From Pseudomonadota bacterium (lineage in GTDB: Bacteria; Pseudomonadota; Alphaproteobacteria; RF32; CAG-239): 13,122 nt of DNA. Below are positions 1-7,206 of the stretch, one piece after another; position 1 is the first letter of the stretch, and each line of letters starts with the position of its first letter. The stretch is taken from the NCBI GenBank assembly GCA_021617435.1, contig JAJWCP010000028.1, positions 1 to 13,122 of the forward strand. Reading direction: 5' to 3'. Below the pieces are notes generated by a model. The model did no database searches, was not told the DNA's origin, and saw nothing but the letters and a program-made list of their open reading frames with translations. The position numbers were made by a program, and so were the translations under genes.

Positions 1-1
1 T

Positions 2-508
2 AACAAACAAACGGAACAAATAAGCTGGCTGATGAATATTATGACCCAATATCTGCATGAATGGAAATTTAATGAATCTGTTTATTTAGTTCCTTACTAT
101 ATTAAAATGAACGCGGTTGACCCTAACATGTTGCACCACGGCGACACACGCCATTTATATGATCCGTTTAATAATAGGATTACACTTTCAAACAACAATA
201 GTCCTTACTATGATGAAACACTGATGGGCATTGTTATAAATGACAAAAGTTCACGTTTTGAAACATGTCAAAATATTGTAAATATCGCACAACAATTCAG
301 CAATAACTTATCATATCTGAATGTAAGTAGGTTAAATTCGGATGATGGAAACTATAATTACACACACGCATGGAGGGGTGACAAATATTGCAGTAAAGAG
401 CAAAATAATTGTCTACGCTTAAAAACTATGAACGATGTCTATGAAATGTGCAAAACCTGCAACGGGTCAGCAAGATGCGGCATAAATATCGTTTGGAGTA
501 TTGACTAA
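2..508 (+). CDS. Pilin-like protein, C-terminal part (5' end outside the window)
   Basis: The frame is open to the left edge: codons from base 2 read NKQTEQISWLMNIMTQY, so the ATG at 32 is probably internal and the true start lies upstream. The 168 visible residues lack the hydrophobic N-terminal helix. They align by eye with the complete pilin-like protein at 11206-11964: NKQTEQ matches NKQAEQ, both have a YIKM/FIKM segment about 40 residues later, and both end in C-x-x-L/D...T-x-x-D-V/I-Y-x-x-C followed by a short strand (INIVWSID versus FQIKWKIR). It is therefore likely the C-terminal globular part of a type IV pilin-like or pseudopilin-like secreted protein. Six cysteines in the last 55 residues could form disulfides in the periplasm or outside the cell. 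The actual function is unknown. The stop codon abuts the terminator of the convergent regulator gene. Confidence 0.75.
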   Translation, partial: NKQTEQISWLMNIMTQYLHEWKFNESVYLVPYYIKMNAVDPNMLHHGDTRHLYDPFNNRITLSNNNSPYYDETLMGIVINDKSSRFETCQNIVNIAQQFSNNLSYLNVSRLNSDDGNYNYTHAWRGDKYCSKEQNNCLRLKTMNDVYEMCKTCNGSARCGINIVWSID

Positions 509-540
509 AAAAGGCTCTGTAAAAACTGATTACAGAGCCT
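507..540 (-). terminator. Intrinsic terminator of the XRE regulator gene
   Basis: AGGCTCTGTA (512-521) pairs perfectly with TACAGAGCCT (531-540), with one more A-T pair inside. Read on the minus strand, the hairpin is followed by a run of T (the A run at 507-512). The plus strand has no T run after the stem, so it mainly serves the minus-strand gene 557-1063. It overlaps the stop codon of the pilin-like gene. Confidence 0.8.
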
Positions 541-556
541 GCTCACCGTTATAAAA

Positions 557-1063
557 TTATTTATTTTTATCAGTCGGCATTTGCGCGTTGCTTACCGAAA
601 GTTGTTCTGTTAAATTAAATAATGAACGCGCCAATTTACGATTTTTAATTTTATAAAAAGCGCGTACCAATTTTAAGGATTCTTCGCTTTCCAGCGGATC
701 ATCTTTATTTAATTCCGGCTGATTTAAATCTTGTTTTTCAACATCTGACAAATTACCGAGCATCATCGGGCTTTGGTCAGTCGTTGAAGTATCCATATCC
801 TCAAAGAAAAAATCCATCGGCACTCTGAGCACGCGGCTAATATCCCATAACCTGCTTGCTCCAACCCGATTATAACCTTTTTCATATTTTTGAACTTGTT
901 GAAAGGTTAAGCCCAAACGCATTGCTAATTGTTGTTGTGAATATCCTAAAATTGTTCGGCGCAACCGAATACGTTTGCCAACATGCACATCTACCGGATT
1001 CGGGCTCCCGTCCTCAATGCGACCGCGTATGGTCGCCCTTGTTTTTTCGTCTTTTTTCATCAT
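557..1063 (-). CDS. XRE-family HTH transcriptional regulator (PraR/PhrR-like)
   Basis: This is a 168-residue cytoplasmic DNA-binding protein. Residues 27-82 form a cro/C1-type helix-turn-helix, with VGKRIRLRRTILGYSQQQLA followed by LGLTFQQVQKYEKG as turn and recognition helix. Upstream, PNPVDVHVG is a signature of the alphaproteobacterial PraR/PhrR/SinR-like group, in which the domain ends in R-VL-VP--FFF-DM, as here at 78-90. The C-terminal part (91-168) is acidic and then basic (KIKNRKLARSLF), a region usually involved in dimerisation in this group. Two ATGs lie in tandem (1063 and 1060); the first is chosen because a GGAT box sits just upstream. A promoter and dyad (1094-1123) suggest autoregulation. 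The family assignment is solid, but its targets cannot be read from the sequence. Confidence 0.88.
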   Translation of the reverse strand: MMKKDEKTRATIRGRIEDGSPNPVDVHVGKRIRLRRTILGYSQQQLAMRLGLTFQQVQKYEKGYNRVGASRLWDISRVLRVPMDFFFEDMDTSTTDQSPMMLGNLSDVEKQDLNQPELNKDDPLESEESLKLVRAFYKIKNRKLARSLFNLTEQLSVSNAQMPTDKNK

Positions 1064-1093
1064 AACATCCTATATAAACAGCATAAAATTGTG

Positions 1094-1123
1094 TTTTTAT
1101 TTGACCTCAAAATCTTGTCAAAT
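1094..1123 (-). promoter_or_regulatory. Promoter with overlapping inverted repeat upstream of the XRE regulator
   Basis: On the minus strand TTGACA (1121-1116) is separated by 16 bases from TAAAAA (1099-1094). A perfect 7-base inverted repeat, ATTTGAC (1099-1105) and GTCAAAT (1117-1123) with 11 bases between, overlaps the -35 box and touches the -10. Such a position suits a repressor operator, perhaps for the XRE protein itself. The repeat is seen directly; the operator role is inferred. Confidence 0.45.
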
Positions 1124-1125
1124 GC

Positions 1126-1153
1126 AAAAGCCTCACTTTGAAAAAAGTGAGGC
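1126..1153 (-). terminator. Terminator-like hairpin at the 3' end of a putative minus-strand RNA
   Basis: GCCTCACTTT (1130-1139) and AAAGTGAGGC (1144-1153) form a perfect 10-bp stem with a 4-base loop. On the minus strand it is followed by TTTTGCATTT, a short and imperfect U tract. It would terminate a transcript coming from the lon side, before the regulator promoter. Confidence 0.55.
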
Positions 1154-1410
1154 GGATGTTAGAAAACTGCAACATACAACAGCCCGACCTTATTTGGCTA
1201 GGCCTTATTCGGCCGGCATCCGCCCTATTGATAAAATAAGACATAAGATGCCTGCATTTTATTTCAAGACGGATGCCAAACCGACTGTATGTCTCGGATT
1301 TTCTAAGTCCGTGAGCCGTGTGCTCAAAAGCAAAAGAAACGCATTACTGCATTACTTCTGATAAGGCCCTGCATTTACACACAAGGCAACTTATTGCCGT
1401 ATGTTACCGC
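1130..1410 (-). ncRNA. Candidate structured non-coding RNA between lon and the regulator
   Basis: No convincing gene fills the 540 bases between the regulator and lon. By hand count 1141-1380 is about 44% G+C, against about 30% in the next 60 bases, and it is rich in pairing segments. GGCATCCG (1214-1221) pairs with CGGATGCC (1270-1277) around an inner ATAAAAT/ATTTTAT stem, and CGGATTTTCTAAGTCCG (1295-1311) is a small hairpin. On the minus strand GGCCTTAT (near 1366) can pair with either of two ATAAGGYC segments at 1186-1207. A GTAACATAC segment (1407-1399) can pair with GTATGTTGC near the 3' end, and a terminator-like hairpin closes the region. Possible minus-strand promoters are TTGATT-16-TAACAT (1428-1401) and TTGCAA-17-GATAGT (1489-1461). 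Hallmarks of RNase P RNA, tmRNA and SRP RNA were not found. A divergent 6S RNA or a lineage-specific RNA remains possible. The 5' end is uncertain. Confidence 0.4.
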
Positions 1411-1483
1411 AAGATTTTTAAAAATCAATAAATAATTTCGCCTCCGGACAACCGAATACAACTATCCACATTAATCCTTCCGC

Positions 1484-1507
1484 TTGCAAGACAATTAAAT
1501 CTTGCAA
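1484..1507. repeat. Inverted repeat TTGCAAGA-N8-TCTTGCAA
   Basis: Two perfect 8-base arms (1484-1491 and 1500-1507) are separated by eight A/T-rich bases between lon and the putative RNA. There is no T run on either side, so it does not look like a terminator. The left arm doubles as a TTGCAA -35 candidate for the minus-strand RNA, so it could be a regulator site. This is a direct observation with an inferred role. Confidence 0.35.
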
Positions 1508-1541
1508 AAACACAATACTATATCTTTTTGGCTTTGTAAAG

Positions 1542-1583
1542 AAAAAACACATATACCAATGCTAAATTTGATATATGTGTTTT
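1542..1583 (-). terminator. Intrinsic terminator of lon
   Basis: A 12-bp stem (1544-1555 with 1572-1583, AAAACACATATA against its complement) with a 16-base loop is followed on the minus strand by six T residues. It lies 22 bases after the lon stop codon. Confidence 0.8.
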
Positions 1584-1605
1584 AAGTTAAGGTTGTATAC
1601 CTAAT

Positions 1606-3951
1606 TTATGCTTTTTCGGACATAGGCTTAACTTCGCCCTTTAAAGCAATTTTCAAAACTTCCGAAACGTCTGAAACCGGAATAATTTTTAAGCCGATTT
1701 TAACGTTATCGGGAATCTCCGCCAAATCCTTTTCATTTTCTTTCGGAATAATCACGGTTTTAATTCCGCCGCGCAAAGCCGACAGCAGCTTTTCTTTTAA
1801 GCCGCCGATAGGAAGCACCCTGCCCTGCAACGTAATTTCACCGGTCATCGCCACATCTTTTTTAACCGGAACTTTAGTTAAAACTGAAACTAAAGTTGTA
1901 TACATGGCAATACCGGCGGAAGGTCCGTCTTTAGGAGTAGCTCCCTCCGGAACATGGATATGAATATCGGTCTTTTCAAAAATTTCGGGATCAATACCAA
2001 GTTCTTTAGAATGAGCGCGCACCACCGAATAAGCCGTATCAATAGATTCTTTCATTACCTCGCCAAGCTTGCCGGTTTGCATAACCTTGCCTTTTCCGGG
2101 CATATCTACGGCTTCAATAAACAAAATATCGCCGCCGACTTCCGTCCATGCCAAACCGGTGGTAACGCCAACATGATCTTCCTGCTCGGCCATACCGAAT
2201 GAAAATTTGCGCACACCCAAATATTTTTCCAAATTTTCCGACGTTACATCAGCTTTAATGCAATCGCCTTTAGAGAGCAAAACTTCTGTAATTGCTTTGC
2301 GGACAATGGTTGCAAGCTCGCGCTCCAAATTACGCACGCCGGCCTCGCGCGTATAATAACGAATAATATCGCGGATAGCATCATCGCTAATCGTCAGCTC
2401 TGAACACTCCACCGCGTTTTCAGACAAAATCTTCGGTACCAAATGGCGCTTGGCAATTTCAACCTTTTCATCCTCAGTATAACCGGACAAACGGATAATT
2501 TCCATACGATCCAACAGCGGACGCGGCATATCAAGCGAATTTGCCGTGGTTACAAACATAACGTCTGACAAGTCGTAATCAACTTCCAGATAATGATCGT
2601 TAAAGGCTGAGTTTTGCTCCGGATCAAGCACTTCCAATAGTGCAGAGCTCGGGTCGCCGCGCCAGTCGTTACCGAGTTTGTCAATTTCATCAAGCAAAAA
2701 CAGCGGATTAGATGTCCCCGCCTTTTTCATCCCTTGAATAATTTTACCGGGCATTGAGCCTATGTATGTGCGACGATGCCCTCTGATTTCAGCTTCATCA
2801 CGCATACCGCCGAGCGATGCGCGCACAAAATTACGACCGGTTGCGCGGGCGATTGACTGCCCGAGCGAGGTTTTGCCAACTCCCGGAGGTCCTACCAAAC
2901 ACAAAATAGGCCCCTTAATTTTATCGGCGCGCGACCGCACCGCTAAATATTCAACAATACGCTCCTTAACTTTATCAAGGCCGTAATGGTCATGTTCCAA
3001 AATTTCTTCCGCCTTGGCTAAATCTTTATTAACTTTAGATTTTTTCTTCCACGGAATATCCAAAAGCCAATCCAAATAATTGCGCACCACCGTTGCTTCC
3101 GAGCTCATAGCGCCCATCGTTTTGAGCTTTTTAACTTCTGACTGCGCTTTTTCCTTAGCCTCTTTGGAAAGATGGGTATTGTTAATTTTTTTCGTATAAA
3201 CTGAAATTTCATCTTCTTCAGTGCCGTCATTAAGCTCTTTTTGGATAGCCTTCATTTGCTCGTTTAAGTAATATTCTTTTTGGCTTTTTTCCATTTGTTG
3301 CTTAACTCGGCTCTTGATTTTATTTTCAATTTCAATCACCGCGATTTCAGCGTCCATAAAACCCAAAAGCTTTTCAAAACGAGCCGGCAGATTATCCGCC
3401 TCAAGCAGAGCCTGCTTATTTTCAACTTTCAGATTCATGTGCGAAGCAATTGTATCGGCAAGTTTGCCGGAATCTTCAATTTGGTGCACGGCAAGCAACA
3501 CATCAGGCGAAATTTTTTTTGAAATTTTGGCATATTCTTCAAACTGCGAAATAAGCGCGCGCGCCATCACATCCATTTCCATACTGTCGGTGTCAGATTC
3601 GGGCAACAGCGAAATTTCAGCCGTTAAATAATCACCCGCGTCATTAAGTTTTTCAAGCTTTATACGATCAATTCCTTCAATCAAAACCTTAACCGTTCCG
3701 TCCGGAAGGCGCAGCATCTGCAAAATTTTACCGAGCGTACCGATGTTATAAACATCATCTTGCATCGGCGCCTCGTCATCGGCTTTTTTTTGCGTAACCA
3801 ATACAACATTGCCATTGCAATCATTAACTTTTTGCAATGCGTTAATTGATTTATCGCGACCGACAAACAACGGTACAATCATTTTCGGAAACACCACCGT
3901 ATCTCTGAGCGGCAAAACCGGAATCAACTCATTATTTTTCTGTTCAGGCAT
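1606..3951 (-). CDS. lon: ATP-dependent protease Lon (LonA)
   Basis: Lon is a cytoplasmic homo-hexameric AAA+ serine protease that unfolds and degrades misfolded and regulatory proteins. The 781 residues match the normal full length. The N-terminal substrate-binding domain begins with ELIPVLPLRDTVVFPKMIVPLFVGR and spans about residues 8-205. A coiled-coil linker with KEYYLNEQMKAIQKEL is at 225-240. The ATPase domain has Walker A GPPGVGKT (354-361), Walker B LFLLDEIDK (417-425) and an arginine-rich RGHRRTYIG segment (390-398). The protease domain carries the Ser-Lys dyad: S678 in PKDGPSAG and K721 in GGLKEKLLSA, one residue off the E. coli numbering. It is monocistronic, with its own promoter and terminator. 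No strong Shine-Dalgarno precedes the ATG, and no sigma-32 heat-shock promoter was recognised. Nothing suggests loss of activity. Confidence 0.98.
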   Translation of the reverse strand: MPEQKNNELIPVLPLRDTVVFPKMIVPLFVGRDKSINALQKVNDCNGNVVLVTQKKADDEAPMQDDVYNIGTLGKILQMLRLPDGTVKVLIEGIDRIKLEKLNDAGDYLTAEISLLPESDTDSMEMDVMARALISQFEEYAKISKKISPDVLLAVHQIEDSGKLADTIASHMNLKVENKQALLEADNLPARFEKLLGFMDAEIAVIEIENKIKSRVKQQMEKSQKEYYLNEQMKAIQKELNDGTEEDEISVYTKKINNTHLSKEAKEKAQSEVKKLKTMGAMSSEATVVRNYLDWLLDIPWKKKSKVNKDLAKAEEILEHDHYGLDKVKERIVEYLAVRSRADKIKGPILCLVGPPGVGKTSLGQSIARATGRNFVRASLGGMRDEAEIRGHRRTYIGSMPGKIIQGMKKAGTSNPLFLLDEIDKLGNDWRGDPSSALLEVLDPEQNSAFNDHYLEVDYDLSDVMFVTTANSLDMPRPLLDRMEIIRLSGYTEDEKVEIAKRHLVPKILSENAVECSELTISDDAIRDIIRYYTREAGVRNLERELATIVRKAITEVLLSKGDCIKADVTSENLEKYLGVRKFSFGMAEQEDHVGVTTGLAWTEVGGDILFIEAVDMPGKGKVMQTGKLGEVMKESIDTAYSVVRAHSKELGIDPEIFEKTDIHIHVPEGATPKDGPSAGIAMYTTLVSVLTKVPVKKDVAMTGEITLQGRVLPIGGLKEKLLSALRGGIKTVIIPKENEKDLAEIPDNVKIGLKIIPVSDVSEVLKIALKGEVKPMSEKA

Positions 3952-3996
3952 ATTTCAAGACACTTTCATATTATGTTTACAATTTTAATCACGTAC

Positions 3997-4025
3997 TATA
4001 TAAGAAATCTATAAACATTTGGCAA
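3997..4025 (-). promoter_or_regulatory. Putative sigma-70-type promoter of lon
   Basis: On the minus strand TTGCCA (4025-4020) is followed after exactly 17 bases by TATATA (4002-3997), about 45 bases before the lon ATG. Spacing is ideal and the -10 is close to consensus. A CTTGAAA-like string near 3953-3959 touches the start codon and cannot act as a heat-shock -35. Confidence 0.5.
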
Positions 4026-4085
4026 GATAGGCAATGCGAAAACTTTTTAATCCACATAGATTTTGTTATATATCGCTAAAAAAGA

Positions 4086-4113
4086 TTGCAGATTAAAAAA
4101 AAGCGTATATTAT
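4086..4113 (+). promoter_or_regulatory. Putative promoter of the DUF374-waaA-lpxK operon
   Basis: TTGCAG (4086-4091), a 16-base spacer and TATTAT (4108-4113) lie 28 bases before the ATG at 4142. The divergent lon promoter is about 60 bases away, so both units share the 190-base spacer. A double AGG (4132-4138) serves as ribosome binding site. Confidence 0.5.
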
Positions 4114-4141
4114 GGTATAAAACCTAAGTACAGGCAGGTAA

Positions 4142-4885
4142 ATGAGTAAATTTAAAGACTTTGTAAAAAAAATAACCAAATCGCGCTTTGCGGCAGAAGT
4201 CATCAGCTTTGTCGCGTATTGGTATATTCGTTTAATTGCCGCCACCACCAAATGGGAAGTGCGCGACATCAACAATTTTTACAACAATCTTGAAAAATAC
4301 GGCAGCGTAATTTTTATTGCCTGGCACGGACGCGTCCCGATGATTCCGTATTTTTGGGACAAGCGCAAAGCCCTAAAAGCTTTGGTTTCGCCTCATCGTG
4401 ACGGACAAATGATGGTAGGTCTACTGCGCCGTTTCGGTATCGGAATTATCCCTGGTTCATCAAACGAGCACGCAAAAACCGCCGCCGTTGCCCTAATGCA
4501 CGAGCTTAAAGGCGGAACAACCATTGCCATCATTCCTGACGGTCCGCGAGGTCCGAGCATGACTTTATCGCCAAGTCCGGTGTTTTACGGGCAAAAAACT
4601 GGCAAGCCGATTATTGGGGTTACGTACAGCATAGCAAATTCACACATCGTGGAAAAAAGTTGGGACCGCATGTTGTTTCCAACACCTTTTAACCGCGGAA
4701 TTTGCGCCGCCACAGAACCGTTCTTTATTCCTCAAAACGCAACTGAAGCAGAGCTTGAACAATATCGCCAAAAAATTGAAAACCGCTTAAACGAGCTTAC
4801 CTGGCAGCTTGACAAAGAGCTTAATATGCCGCATATTCCCAAAGGTACCGCGCCTAAAAAAAAGCGTGATACCCAAAAAAAATAA
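4142..4885 (+). CDS. DUF374 lysophospholipid/lipid A acyltransferase-like protein
   Basis: This 247-residue protein belongs to the DUF374 branch of the LPLAT/PlsC acyltransferase superfamily. The conserved blocks are visible in order: a hydrophobic N-terminal stretch (about 17-36) likely anchoring it to the inner membrane, FIAWHGRVPMIPYFW (58-72), VSPHRDGQMM (82-91), the FGIGIIPGSS segment (98-107), and IAIIPDGPRGP (128-138), which is diagnostic of DUF374. The tail is lysine-rich. It is first in an operon with waaA and lpxK, so its substrate is probably lipid A or a precursor. The LpxJ late acyltransferases of epsilonproteobacteria are DUF374-related, which makes an LpxJ-like role plausible. 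A phospholipid acyltransferase role cannot be excluded. Family is confident, substrate is inferred. Confidence 0.85.
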   Translation: MSKFKDFVKKITKSRFAAEVISFVAYWYIRLIAATTKWEVRDINNFYNNLEKYGSVIFIAWHGRVPMIPYFWDKRKALKALVSPHRDGQMMVGLLRRFGIGIIPGSSNEHAKTAAVALMHELKGGTTIAIIPDGPRGPSMTLSPSPVFYGQKTGKPIIGVTYSIANSHIVEKSWDRMLFPTPFNRGICAATEPFFIPQNATEAELEQYRQKIENRLNELTWQLDKELNMPHIPKGTAPKKKRDTQKK

Positions 4886-4947
4886 ACATTAATAATACTA
4901 ACCGCCCATTAAAGGATAAATTTAATAAACTTAAAAGGAACAAATAA

Positions 4948-6213
4948 ATGTTAATGAAAATCTACAACACCTTAATTCGCTTTTTGTATCCGATTGCCAT
5001 CAGCCGCTATATTGAAAAACGCAAAAAGAACGGCAAAGAAGATATTAAACGTTTTAATGAAAGAATCGGTAAACCGACCAAGCCGCGTCCGGAAGGCAAA
5101 CTTATTTGGATGCACGGAGCTTCAGTAGGCGAATCAATCTCTATGTTGCCGCTTATTAACCGCTTGCTTGAAATTTATCCTGACGCGCATGTTATGGTCA
5201 CCACCGGCACCTTAACTTCAGCTGAAATTATGGCAAAGCGCTTGCCGGAACGCGCTTTTCATCAATATTTGCCGATTGAAAACCCCGTGTTTGCCGCTCG
5301 TTTTGTAAGGCACTGGCGTCCGAATATCGCTTTATGGTTTGAATCTGAATTTTGGCCGGCAATGCTTTCTTGTATCAAGCGCAAAAACATTCCGCTCATC
5401 TTGGTAAACGGACGTATTTCCAACCGCTCATTCAAAAGATGGCAGCAGTTTGAATTTGTTATTAAAGAAATTTTAGACTGCTTTAATTTATGCCTCGGTC
5501 AATCTGAAGAAGACACATACCGCCTACGCGTTTTGGGCGCTAAAAACACCTTGTGCTTAGGCAACCTTAAATATGCCGGTCTTCCCTTGCCGGTTGACCC
5601 TGAAAAGAAAAAAGATATTGCCGACCAAATCGGCGGTCGTCCGACATGGCTTGTCAGCTCCACGCATGACGATGAGGAATTTAAAATCGCCCGTTTTATT
5701 AAAGATATGAAGCAAAAAATTCCGCACTTGCTCACCTTTATGGCTCCGCGCCACCCGCATCGCGGCACTGAAATTAAAGAGCGCTTAATTAAAGAGCTTG
5801 GCTTAAAAGTTGCTTTGCGCTCCGCCGGTGAAAAAATCACCCCTGATACCGATGTTTATGTTGCCGACACTATTGGCGAACTTGGTATTTGGTATGAGCT
5901 GTTTCCGGTTGTGTTCATCGGCGGTTCTCTTATTCCGCACGGCGGACAAAACTTTATGGAACCATCGCGTTATCGTGATGCCGTTATTGTCGGTCCGCAC
6001 ATGCATAACTTTACCGATGCCATGAACCGCGCCAAAAAAGCCGATGCCGTGATTCAGGTAAACGATGTTTTAGAATTGATTGACACCGTTGAAAACTTAA
6101 TGACCAATCCTGAGCTTTTGGAAGCTAAACGCAGTCTTGCCTATAACTGGGCAACCAGTGAAGCCAAAGTGCTTGATGGTATTGTTGAAAAAATCAGAGG
6201 TTACTTGGATTAA
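4948..6213 (+). CDS. waaA: 3-deoxy-D-manno-octulosonic acid (Kdo) transferase
   Basis: WaaA (KdtA) transfers Kdo from CMP-Kdo to the lipid A precursor at the cytoplasmic face of the inner membrane. The 421-residue length is typical. After a short N-terminal hydrophobic anchor (about 5-20) come WMHGASVGES (54-63), containing the glutamate that corresponds to the catalytic base (E62), then VTTGTLTSAE (84-93), the LPIENP and RPNIALWFESEFWP blocks (108-137), the NGRISNRS loop (154-161), APRHPHR (266-272) and the CMP-binding region GGSLIPHGGQNFMEP (325-339). It is a GT-B fold glycosyltransferase. Two ATGs lie in frame (4948 and 4954); the first is best placed after AGGA at 4936-4939. It is 62 bases after the DUF374 gene and five bases before lpxK. 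The number of Kdo units added cannot be read from the sequence. Confidence 0.97.
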   Translation: MLMKIYNTLIRFLYPIAISRYIEKRKKNGKEDIKRFNERIGKPTKPRPEGKLIWMHGASVGESISMLPLINRLLEIYPDAHVMVTTGTLTSAEIMAKRLPERAFHQYLPIENPVFAARFVRHWRPNIALWFESEFWPAMLSCIKRKNIPLILVNGRISNRSFKRWQQFEFVIKEILDCFNLCLGQSEEDTYRLRVLGAKNTLCLGNLKYAGLPLPVDPEKKKDIADQIGGRPTWLVSSTHDDEEFKIARFIKDMKQKIPHLLTFMAPRHPHRGTEIKERLIKELGLKVALRSAGEKITPDTDVYVADTIGELGIWYELFPVVFIGGSLIPHGGQNFMEPSRYRDAVIVGPHMHNFTDAMNRAKKADAVIQVNDVLELIDTVENLMTNPELLEAKRSLAYNWATSEAKVLDGIVEKIRGYLD

Positions 6214-6218
6214 CTCTC

Positions 6219-7169
6219 ATGCAAACGCCGGAATTTTGGACTAAACGAGGCTTTGTATCCTCTATTTTGCAGCCTTTCGCCGCAATTTACGCTACCGCCA
6301 CGGCAAGGCGTTTAAAAAGCCGCATTCCTTATAAAGCCGAATGTCCGGTAATTTGCATCGGCAATTTAACTGCCGGCGGAACCGGAAAAACTCCGGTTTC
6401 GCTCAGCATTGCTGAATTGTTGCACAGCATGGGTAAAAATCCGTATTTTATATCGCGCGGATACGGCGGAGCTTTACGCAACGTTATTGTTAACCCAAAG
6501 GTTCACACCCCTCAACAAGTTGGCGATGAACCGCTGTTGCTTGCGGAAGCCGCCCCCGCGGTAGTTAACCCTGACCGCGCCGGCGCCGCTAAATTGGCAA
6601 TATCCGATGGCGCCGATTGCTTGGTGATGGACGACGGTTTTCAAAATCCGACCTTACACAAAGACCTTTCTTTTTTGGTTTTTGACGGCAATTACGGCAT
6701 CGGAAACGGACGCGTTATTCCGGCAGGTCCGTTGCGCGAACCCTTTGACAAGGGCATCAAACGCGCGCAAGCCGTTATTATTTTAGGAGAAGATAAAAAA
6801 CAAATTGCCTCTCAAACCGATTTACCGATATTTTATGGCGAAATTAAAGAAGAAAATCCTGAAACAACCAATCGTAACATTGTAGCTTTTTGCGGTATTG
6901 GGCACCCTGAAAAATTTTTTGCTTCACTGAGCAAATGCGGGTTTAACATCAACCGTAACTTTAGCTTTCCCGACCACCATTTTTACACCCGTGCCGAATT
7001 AAATTCCTTAATTGATTTTGCGCAAAAAAATAATTTGGATATTTACACAACCTCCAAAGATTTTGTTAAAATTCCGCCGGAATTGCGTTCGCATTTTAAG
7101 GTGCTTAAAATAAAAATCTGGTGGCATAATGAAAATGCCTTACAAAATTTTTTGGCGCAGCTCTTTTAA
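6219..7169 (+). CDS. lpxK: Tetraacyldisaccharide 4'-kinase
   Basis: LpxK phosphorylates the 4' position of tetraacyldisaccharide-1-phosphate, using ATP, to form lipid IVA at the inner membrane. The 316 residues fit the family. Visible motifs are the N-terminal amphipathic region (about 10-30), the P-loop GNLTAGGTGKTP (48-59), FISRGYGG (77-84), VGDEPLLLA (101-109), the DDGFQN motif (138-143) that contains catalytic and Mg-binding acidic residues, and GNGRVIPAGPLREP (162-175). It begins five bases after the waaA stop with no clear Shine-Dalgarno, which suggests translational coupling. A small DUF4170 gene found between waaA and lpxK in some rhizobial relatives is absent here. LpxK precedes WaaA in the pathway, so gene order does not follow reaction order. 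Confidence 0.97.
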   Translation: MQTPEFWTKRGFVSSILQPFAAIYATATARRLKSRIPYKAECPVICIGNLTAGGTGKTPVSLSIAELLHSMGKNPYFISRGYGGALRNVIVNPKVHTPQQVGDEPLLLAEAAPAVVNPDRAGAAKLAISDGADCLVMDDGFQNPTLHKDLSFLVFDGNYGIGNGRVIPAGPLREPFDKGIKRAQAVIILGEDKKQIASQTDLPIFYGEIKEENPETTNRNIVAFCGIGHPEKFFASLSKCGFNINRNFSFPDHHFYTRAELNSLIDFAQKNNLDIYTTSKDFVKIPPELRSHFKVLKIKIWWHNENALQNFLAQLF

Positions 7170-7176
7170 AATTCAC

Positions 7177-7200
7177 CCCCGATAACTTTAACTATCGGGG
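7177..7200. terminator. Terminator-like hairpin between convergent lpxK and lipoprotein genes
   Basis: CCCCGATA (7177-7184) and TATCGGGG (7193-7200) form a perfect 8-bp G+C-rich stem with an 8-base loop in the 37-base gap between two convergent stop codons. The plus side is followed by CTGTTCTT, a weak U tract; the minus side has none at once. It is probably the lpxK operon terminator. Confidence 0.55.
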
Positions 7201-7206
7201 CTGTTC

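Noticed and set aside
975..1361. Plus-strand open frame of 128 codons overlapping the XRE gene and the spacer
   Set aside because: Its first part is the antisense of the XRE gene and the rest lies over the hairpin-rich region. It has no ribosome binding site and no recognisable domain.
1130..1410. tmRNA, RNase P RNA or SRP RNA in the lon-regulator spacer
   Set aside because: I found no tag-peptide frame of the usual kind, no T-loop with GTTCGA, no AGGAAAGTCCGGGC or ACAGAA box, and no SRP GGAAGCAGC core on either strand.
3952..3959. CTTGAAA-like sequence before lon as a sigma-32 -35 box
   Set aside because: It touches the start codon, so no -10 or leader could follow it.
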